The position numbers and the translations under genes were made by a program. A DNA stretch of 64,000 bases from Hippopus hippopus (lineage: Eukaryota; Mollusca; Bivalvia; Cardiida; Cardiidae). How positions within the stretch are numbered: position 1 is the stretch's first letter; each line of letters starts with the position of its first letter. Below are positions 57,261 through 64,000 of this stretch, in pieces. The stretch lies in NCBI GenBank assembly GCA_946811185.2, contig OX328104.1:12907918-12971917 (forward strand), given 5' to 3'. The notes under the pieces are model-generated. The model saw only the letters and a program-made list of their open reading frames with translations, was not told the origin of the DNA and did not search any database.

Positions 57261-58797
57261 TCCAAAACTTCTAGTTCTCCAGAGCGGCGTTTGTTAAACA
57301 ACAGAAGCCTTGTTTGGCAGAGCTGCACGAGTCTTGTATAGTTCTCAGGAGTCAGTTTTGTCCTCTCCAATTCTGAAACAAGATGTTTTGTCAACTTCTC
57401 CACATCCTCAGGTGCCGGAATCTCTTTCTTCTCTGTTAGCTGTCGAGTCTGCAACACCGTTCTTGCAACCTTCGTGACACGTTCTGACCACTCAATTTCC
57501 ATCAGCACAAGAAATCTTTTACACTCCTTCAGTTTACTGGAGTCTGCCCCATTTTCCTTTAGGAGAAACGCATACTTTGCATTTAGTAGTCGTCGAATAT
57601 CATACTTCAGCTTCAATGCATTTGAAGGGGCCCTCAAATCATCCAAATCGTCCATGTAAGGCACACAGACAGACAGTGATGCAGCTACAAACTGATCAAA
57701 CTTAGAAGGTACTAAAAAATCCCACATGGTCTCTGCAGCGTCTCCTATCTCATTTGGTTCACCTTGCTGGTTTTGAGCTTTGAGGGCATTCAGTAATCTT
57801 GCACAGAGCCTCATACGTCCACTGGCATAATATTTTCGCTTTTCAAAGTTGTCATAGTTCCGGCGAAGCCAACTCTCACCAAGACTCACAATTAACAGGT
57901 CCTTCTGGGCAGTTCTGGTGCAATCATCATCTTTCATTATGCGGTACACTTCCTCCAACATCATTTTGGAAGGTTTTCCTTTGATATGGCCAGCTAAAAT
58001 TTGAGCTTTCAGCACTAGATCTTTCTTTCCTAGTCCTTTTCCCTCCTCTTTTCCACATTTCTTGTAATGCTTTTTCAAACCTGACAAAAGACACCATTCT
58101 TTACAATTAACACAAGGCCCATACTTGCTGGCATCCAACAACTCATTATTTGATTTTCGAGATATTATCAGCTCTCCTTTTTTCTGTTCAACTACATCCC
58201 TATTGTGCTTATCATCACCCATTTTTCGCAATGATGTAAAGTCAGGTTTTTCCTCCTTTAGTTTTTGAGCAACTGCTGGTATATGTCTGTGAACTTTCAT
58301 GTGGACAGGTATGTGCAGAAACATCTCCCCACAAAAGTAGCAACAATGGTAGTTGTTGTAAACTCTATCATGTTTCTTCTTGTAAGCTTGCCCACTTGAA
58401 GACCCTGAATTTTTCAGTTGCTTTCTGATATAAACATCTGGGTATTCCACATCTCTTATTATTTCTTTCTCTTTTACAGCTGTTCGTTTTTTCGACATGC
58501 TATCTGTGAAATCATCCACTTCAGGTTCAGAGCTCAAAACATCATTTTTCTCTACAGTAGAGTCTACAGAGCCATTAGGTTTAGAATCCTTATATCCTAA
58601 AAACTTAGCAAACTGACAAACATTTTCACATTCTGATTCGTCCTCACTTCCAGGAATGAAATCAACATCACTGCCATCCTCCATGTATGTGTTGTCCCAA
58701 AGAGTGCTAAGGACAAATGTTGAGAGAGTCTGGCTCTCATAGGCATCTACATTGTCACAGTTTTCAGTTGTACTGCTCTCTTGCAGTCTGCCAGCAT
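57261..58797 (-). CDS. Recombinase-like gene, exon 4 (zinc motifs and first Arg box)
   Basis: A 1537 bp exon, 511 codons, with acceptor CTTTTTCAG before 58797 and donor GTAAGT after 57261. In order: a third copy of the duplicated AGxxQE-ST exon start; an acidic region; a C2H2-like finger (CYFCGEM..HMKVHRH, about residues 295-314 of the visible protein); a C2HC-like motif (CVNCKEWC..HYKKC, about 371-390); a helical region resembling a recombinase core-binding domain; and RLLLFNKRRSGELEVL, the first catalytic Arg box, at the 3' edge. An internal ATG at 58684 could start a shorter form. The family (zinc-knuckle plus tyrosine-recombinase-like domain) is widespread in fish and molluscs and is often compared with Cryptons; function unknown. 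Confidence 0.93.
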
Positions 58798-58867
58798 CTG
58801 AAAAAGAAGTTAAGTCTGACTATGTCTGTCTCAATAGAGCACAGAAATCAGAGGGTCAAGAAGACCC

Positions 58868-59095
58868 TTAACCCTTTACCACACAATCCCGACTTTTAAC
58901 AACCCTGAGAAAGAAAACTTTTGAAAACAATGTGGGAAAAGGAGAAAATGCTGGTAACCAGCATTTTCTCCTTTTCCCACAATGTTTTCTACCCTTCCCA
59001 AAACAAATTTTAATCTTTTAATCACATTTATTTTGTCGTCTGCAATTGCTTTCAATTTGGACCAGTCTAAGATTTTGTCGTTTGGTAAAGAGTTA
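58868..59095 (+). mobile_element. TTAA MITE, forward, near perfect
   Basis: TTAACCCTTTACCACACAAT to TTTGGTAAAGAGTTAA, hairpin arms almost identical. Lies in the intron copy beside exon 4; the sister intron (59663-59740) lacks it. Confidence 0.93.
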
Positions 59096-59476
59096 ATGTT
59101 CCTTCAAGCAGTTTAATTCAGTATTATAAGGCAATAAATAGTAGAGGGTATCAGAAAATACTTGAACAACGATATACATAATGCACATTGCATTATGAGA
59201 AACTAGGTCAGAATGTTCAGGAAGAAAGAGGAGGGTCCAATATTTATTTCAGACCATCCTATGCTGATGCCTGTCCGTAATGTAGCGTTTGTGATATTTA
59301 ACAAGTTTATGTAATTTGATGAAAGAAGATTTAATACAAGTAGTTCAGAAATTGTGGCACACTTAAAGCTTTTTCAAGATGACTACAATGGCAATGCCAA
59401 CTGAAACAAAACCAGTGATGACAATACCTTGACTAGTTTTCTTTGAAAAAAAGCAGCCATACTAAAATATATTTAC

Positions 59477-59662
59477 CACAAATCATGTCATTTTTCTCCA
59501 AATCATGTCCCGTATCCATGATCTTATCAGCTTTATTGACAGTCTGGATGGTCTCTCCAACAAAGTTCAGGTCAGTTGGTGAAATGGTAGGGCTCTCAAA
59601 GACAGCTGCATTGTCACAGGTATCTAATACAACAGTACTGGTCTCTTGTGGTGTGCCAGCAT
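59477..59662 (-). CDS. Recombinase-like gene, exon 3 (duplicated exon)
   Basis: Acceptor TATTTTTCAG before 59662 and donor GTAAAT after 59477; phase 1 on both sides, 61 codons. The peptide AGTPQETSTVVLDTCDNAA.. then SPTISPTDLN and VGETIQTV is closely similar to exon 2. Exons of this symmetric type can be gained or skipped without frame change. Acidic, low-complexity and without a known domain. Flanking intron sequence is duplicated with it. Confidence 0.85.
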
Positions 59663-59933
59663 CTGAAAAATAAAGCTCTTTGTGAATGTCTGTCTCTATA
59701 GAACACAGAAATAAGAAGGTCAAGATTACCGTCTATGTCCTTCCAAGTAGTTCAATTCAGGAGTACATGGAAATAGGCCAAAAGTAGATGTCTAGGTACC
59801 AGAAAATGTTTGAACAACTGGATATAAAGTGGAAAATGAATCATGAGAAACTAGGTAAAACTGTCAGCGAGGTCCCCCCCCCCTCTCTCTCTCTCTCTCC
59901 GTGTGTCCAATATGTTTTTAAAAATACACCTAC

Positions 59934-60113
59934 CGCAATGCATATCGTTTCTTTCTTGATCAAGTCCCAAATTTGAGATCTCTTTATCAGCTCTGATGAC
60001 AGTCTCTCCAACAGAGTTCAGGTCAACTGGAGAGATGGTGGAGCTTGCACAGGCAGCTGCATTGTCCAAGGTATCCAGAAGGACAGTACTGGTCTCTTGC
60101 CGTGTGCCAGCAT
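59934..60113 (-). CDS. Recombinase-like gene, exon 2 (duplicated exon)
   Basis: Acceptor CCTTTTTAG before 60113 and donor GTAGGT after 59934; phase 1 on both sides, 59 codons. AGTRQETSTVLLDTLDNAA, SSTISPVDLNSVGETV and the DQERNDMHC end match exon 3 block by block. The donor lies close to a C8 and (TC)n tract in the intron. Confidence 0.85.
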
Positions 60114-60589
60114 CTAAAAAGGAAATTTATTCTGCCAATTTCTTTCTCAAAAAACAGATTAAGGGTGTTAGGAACAGATTCCTTTAGTCTGCCTGAAGCA
60201 ACATTACTGCCAAGTTGTGGTTAAATTGGTCGGCATTTTAACACCCAAACTAGTGTTTGCACAATGTATTCATGATCCCAAACTTTATCTCTGTAAAAAA
60301 CATGTGTAATGCCAGGACATACACCCAAAAAATCACATGATGACTCAATATACTTATAAATAGTCCCGCAGGTTTCATTGCCTGAGAAAGGTATTACTGA
60401 AGTTAAGAATGCAAATCAATATGCTTCAAGGGGGGCATGAATAGTGATCTCTCAATATAAAAAAAAATATGAATACAAAACTTATACATGTATGAAGTTA
60501 TAAATAACAGAATTGGAAAAATTAGATTGAACAAATTTGGGAGACTTGTTTTTGTAGGATATAAGGGACTTCTAATTTTCCTAAACTTA

Positions 60590-61080
60590 CGAGATCCCCA
60601 TGTGGATAGATTAATAAAACACCCCATAAAAAGAATAAAATTGGACAGGTGTATGACACTTGAATATGGACAGATTATTGAGACATCAAATGAAAAGAAT
60701 GAAAAACTTGTCTTGGACAGGTGTATGAGACCTCCATATGGATCGATGCTGAGACAGATGAAAAGAATGAAAAACATGTCTTGGACTGGTATGTGAGACT
60801 TCCATATGGGTAGATTAATGAGACATCAAATAGAAAGAATGAAAAACATGTCTTGGGCAGGTATATGAGACTTTAATATAGACAGACTAATGAGTTAAAT
60901 GAAACAACAGAACCTCGTCTTGGACAGGGATACAAAAGACTTCAAACAATTTGAATCAAACTAACCTGAGGACTTTCATATCATATATGATAAGGGATCA
61001 GATTAACAAAGGAGCAAAACCTGCTACCTTAGAAAGCTATAACGAGACAAATCTTAGGAGACTTTCTTATGGAAAAACAT
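60590..61080. repeat. Degenerate ~70 bp tandem array
   Basis: GAATGAAAAAC recurs at 60697, 60765 and 60837, with CATATGGGTAGATTAATGAG and CTTGGACAGGT. The motif GGGTAGATTAATGAG is the reverse complement of the 101 bp array's CTCATTAATCTACCC, so this is an inverted, decayed relative of that satellite. Confidence 0.75.
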
Positions 61081-61096
61081 TGGTGTATATTTTAGC

Positions 61097-61316
61097 TTAA
61101 TCCTTTACCACACAGAATCAGGTTTTGACGGGTCTGAAATTCCAGACTTTTGAAAAAATTGTGGGAAAAGGAGAAAGTGCTCATTATGAGCCCTTTCTCT
61201 TTTTCCCACAATGTTTTCTATTCTAACAGAAACTTCAGCATTATTTGCCCCTGTTTGAATGTATTTCACTAGATGCTTTCAAATGGGTAGACCCTGAATA
61301 TCAGCAAAAGGGTTAA
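61097..61316 (+). mobile_element. Variant TTAA MITE
   Basis: TTAATCCTTTACCACACAGA to GCAAAAGGGTTAA. The hairpin tip is GTGCTCATTATGAGCCC and the right half TTTGAATGTATTTCACTAG, unlike the main family but like 52045-52190. Confidence 0.8.
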
Positions 61317-62460
61317 TGGGAATGCAGTGTTTGCATAAATCATAAACATGCCTTTACACTTTTGTTTCAAATCACAGGGTCTTTATCTGCTTATCAAAAC
61401 TAACAGAACAATGCTAGGCTTTGGCAATAACAAAACTGTATATCAGTTTTGAAGGCTTACATAGCAACTGTTTTCATTATTTTAATGCAATTTTCTCTAA
61501 TGCCTATCCAGCTTTTCTTCATAAATAAATATCTAATACTGTATGCATTACCAAGTAGATTGTTTTGACCAGCTATGTTTATCACTATTTTTCAGCCCTG
61601 AGAATGATGCAATAAGAATGCACCATTGATGGGCAACATTTTTATACAAGCAATGGACATGTATAGTGGCAGAGCAAAACATTTAAAGCCTTTGTTAATA
61701 AAAGAAACTGCTTTAGCCTTAAAGGTTTATCCTTCTGCTCCTTTTACTACTGATAAGACTCAAGCTCCGGTTTCACATTTCAAAATTAATAGGCATTTTC
61801 CCATTTTTTCCAAATTTCCCTGCCCAATTTAACAATCCCTGACATTTCCCTGACCTTTAAACCCCGCCCCCCCCCCAAACTTTTCCAAGACCTTGGGGGC
61901 CCTGCCATTGGTCCCAAAGTCTAATTGTCTGGTATAAATCAATGGATGGAGTTTTATTGCGCATCGACAGCTATGGTCATTCAGTGCACATAGAGCAATG
62001 AATTATGCAATGTATATGTAATAGGGTATAAAAGTTCCTGTGCAAGAGAGAATATGAACGAGTTAGTATAATTGTGGGAAAAATCTTTAAACATTAATTT
62101 TTCCAAATGATCAGTTTCTGTACATTTTGAATGAAGAATTGGGATATCAAAATGAGCCTGCCATTTGAAATTAAAAAATGAAAGGACACCTTTTTTAAAG
62201 ACATTATTGCATGTGTGCAGTCCCAGTTTTGCAACATAATTCTACACAGTCAATGGAATATGAAACCAGCCTATGTAGATGATTGTTTGGCAATTTCGGG
62301 TTAAAGCAGACTCATTTTATCCATCATTTTAGTTCAAATGACAGTTTTTCTGACCTTCCACTATGTCTGTTGCCAACGCATGCACATGTCACAGTAAGGC
62401 CAAAAAGCAATCCTTCTGTTTTCACTGTATCTTTACATCTGCTACTAAATGATTTCACCT
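61317..62460. other. Intron of recombinase-like gene, nothing recognised
   Basis: AT-rich with a C10 tract near 61865. No exon or repeat family was called. Confidence 0.35.
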
Positions 62461-62462
62461 AC

Positions 62463-62525
62463 CTTGTGCCCACTTAACATCATCTAGAAATGCACTCAGT
62501 GTGTCCTTTCTTTTCTTAAGGGTAC
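62463..62525 (-). CDS. Recombinase-like gene, exon 1 of those visible
   Basis: A 63 bp exon with acceptor CCTCATTTCAG before 62525 and donor GTAGGT after 62463, phase 1 on both sides. The 20 codons read TLKKRKDTLSAFLDDVKWAQ and join in frame to exon 2. It has an acceptor, so at least one more 5' exon must exist, probably beyond 64000. Small size makes it the least certain exon of the chain, but phase and splice sites fit. Confidence 0.72.
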
Positions 62526-62840
62526 CTGAAATGAGGGGATATTCAAGGAGATCACAGAGATGCATGATATTTCTATCTACAAAGAAACTATCTGATTAAC
62601 TTCATGAACATGTTGCTGATTCATGGTTGATCAATAAACAATAATTTTTGTGATGTATACCCCCTAACGGTAACTAATTTGTGCAATCATTTTTTCATTA
62701 AAATAAAATCACAAAGACTAATAAATATCATGGCGAAAAATAAAATATTCCCATGATTTACTCTGAGCTCCATTTACTATCTACAACAGTTGATAACATT
62801 ACACCATTCTTAAAAAAACAATGTAATCCACTTTGGTTAG

Positions 62841-63013
62841 TTAAACCTTTTCCCAAAATCCCGGGTTTTCACAGCATTGAGAAAGAAGCCTTTTCCCACA
62901 ATGTTTTCTATCCTCCCCAAAACAAATTTAAATTTTTGAGAAATTTATTCTATCATCTGCAAATGCTTCCAATTTGGACAAGCCTAAAGTATTGTCATTT
63001 GGTTTTGAGTTAA
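62841..63013 (+). mobile_element. TTAA MITE, hairpin deleted
   Basis: TTAAACCTTTTCCCAAAATC to TCATTTGGTTTTGAGTTAA; one arm and the loop are missing. Confidence 0.78.
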
Positions 63014-63014
63014 A

Positions 63015-63545
63015 TGTCATCATATAGTAACCATTATCAGTAACTCCAAAAAGAGAAATGTCTGGAGTCGCCACATTTTGTCTTCACCCAGAACCAAATA
63101 TATATCATTTTGAAACTTTACTCAGTCTTGGACTACTATCATTGCAATGAATTTTGTCAGAATGAATTGTTTAACTGTATAAATCCTAATTATTTTTCAA
63201 AAATTAATTTAATTTCTGGAGAAGAATTTTCCACTATATTCAAGAAACTGTTTTTTGACATGTAAAAAGGTCAGCAAGTCTACCATATGGTCTAATCTGC
63301 TATTAGAGCTAAATGTGTTAACATGTGTATAAAAATGGAGTAATGGGTTAAAAACCAGTAATACTAAATTGCTACCAGAAATGAAACATAAATGAATCTC
63401 TTGAAAAGGCTGAAATGTAATATCAGTGATTCAAATGATGGTCAAGATGAATCTATTCAGAAAGGAACAAGGTGGTCATTATTGACTTGTTTTACACCAC
63501 TAAATCAATCCATTCCCTAATACAGAGGACATCTGACATATCTGC
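63015..63545. other. Unassigned stretch
   Basis: No exon of the recombinase-like gene and no repeat recognised. Confidence 0.35.
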
Positions 63546-63549
63546 AATA

Positions 63550-63914
63550 GATGAGTTTTGAGAACTTTGTGGGAAAAGGAGAAATTGCTCATAACCAGCA
63601 ATTCCTCCATTTCCCACAATGTTTCCAAACCAATAAGAAGATCTAATTTGCATTTCTTCCACTTTTGATCTGTCGTCTGCAGAACCTTCTAACTCTTAAC
63701 CACATATCACGAGTTTTAACAACCCTGAAGAAAAAGCCTTTTGAAAACATTGAGGGAAAAGGAGAAAATGCTGGTTACCAGCATTTTCTTCTCTTCTCAC
63801 AATTTTTCCCACTCTTCCTGAAACAAATTTCAATTTTATATTCGCATCTGTTTTGTCATCTGCAAATGCTTTGAATTGAGACTAGTCTAAGATTTTGTCA
63901 TCTGGTAGAGTTAA
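63550..63914 (+). mobile_element. Variant hairpin and TTAA MITE
   Basis: 63555-63660 has a variant hairpin (GGAGAAATTGCTCATAACC with its inverse). 63689-63914 is a main-family forward copy from CTAACTCTTAACCACATATC to TCATCTGGTAGAGTTAA. Confidence 0.75.
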
Positions 63915-64000
63915 AATGGAAGAGTCTCAGAATGGTGTATCAGAGAAAAGGTTAGGCAAAGGTGTTTTTTTCTCTCTCAATCTTAGATCGGGAATTTTTA

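Noticed and set aside
57474..58600. Plus-strand frames opposite the large exon
   Set aside because: Shadows of the minus-strand coding exon, which has consistent domains and splice phases.

Overview
The window is eukaryotic nuclear DNA and reads as a bivalve mollusc, most likely a heterodont or venerid-type clam. The reasons are long introns with GT-AG junctions, tRNA-headed SINEs, and very many pearl-type tandem-core elements of the kind described from bivalves. The species cannot be fixed from the sequence. About half or more of the window is recognisable repeat, and only short exons are coding.

Two genes can be supported, both on the minus strand. (1) An X11/Mint (APBA) adaptor gene gives two consecutive exons: the last part of its PTB domain (17402-17584) and most of its first PDZ domain (4081-4293), separated by a 13 kb intron full of transposon insertions. 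The rest of the gene lies to the left of the window or was not found. (2) A ten-exon gene (62525 down to 46942) encodes about 979 visible residues: three copies of a duplicated acidic exon, two zinc-knuckle/finger-like motifs, and a C-terminal tyrosine-recombinase-like domain that keeps Arg, Lys, Arg, His and Tyr at the expected places. Its 5' end probably lies beyond the right edge. Two further single-exon candidates (30047-30157 and 30408-30514) have good splice signals but no recognised family.

The dominant repeat is a ~228 bp palindromic MITE flanked by TTAA, with ends like TTAACCCTTTACCACACAA and TTAACTCTTTACCAAACGAC and a ~70 bp central hairpin. More than 60 whole or broken copies occur. 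One copy sits in a unit of a tandem array whose neighbouring unit is the empty site, which directly shows duplication of TTAA and points to piggyBac-type mobilisation. The second dominant class is pearl/Helentron-like: a left end with a GGGCCATGATGGCCC hairpin, a core of 145-165 bp tandem units, an ACGG-rich stretch, a short 3' hairpin and an end in GCTAAA. Three of these sit inside copies of the TTAA MITE.

Layout. 0-3.9 kb: MITE clusters, one SINE, a large foldback and a Harbinger-like MITE. 3.9-4.3 kb: APBA PDZ exon. 4.4-17.4 kb: APBA intron with pearl elements, SINEs and MITEs. 17.4-17.6 kb: APBA PTB exon. 17.6-46.9 kb: repeats, small hairpin elements, SINEs, a 43 bp tandem repeat and two candidate exons. 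46.9-62.5 kb: the recombinase-like gene, whose outermost visible introns carry inverted arrays of one related satellite. 62.5-64 kb: MITEs and unassigned sequence.
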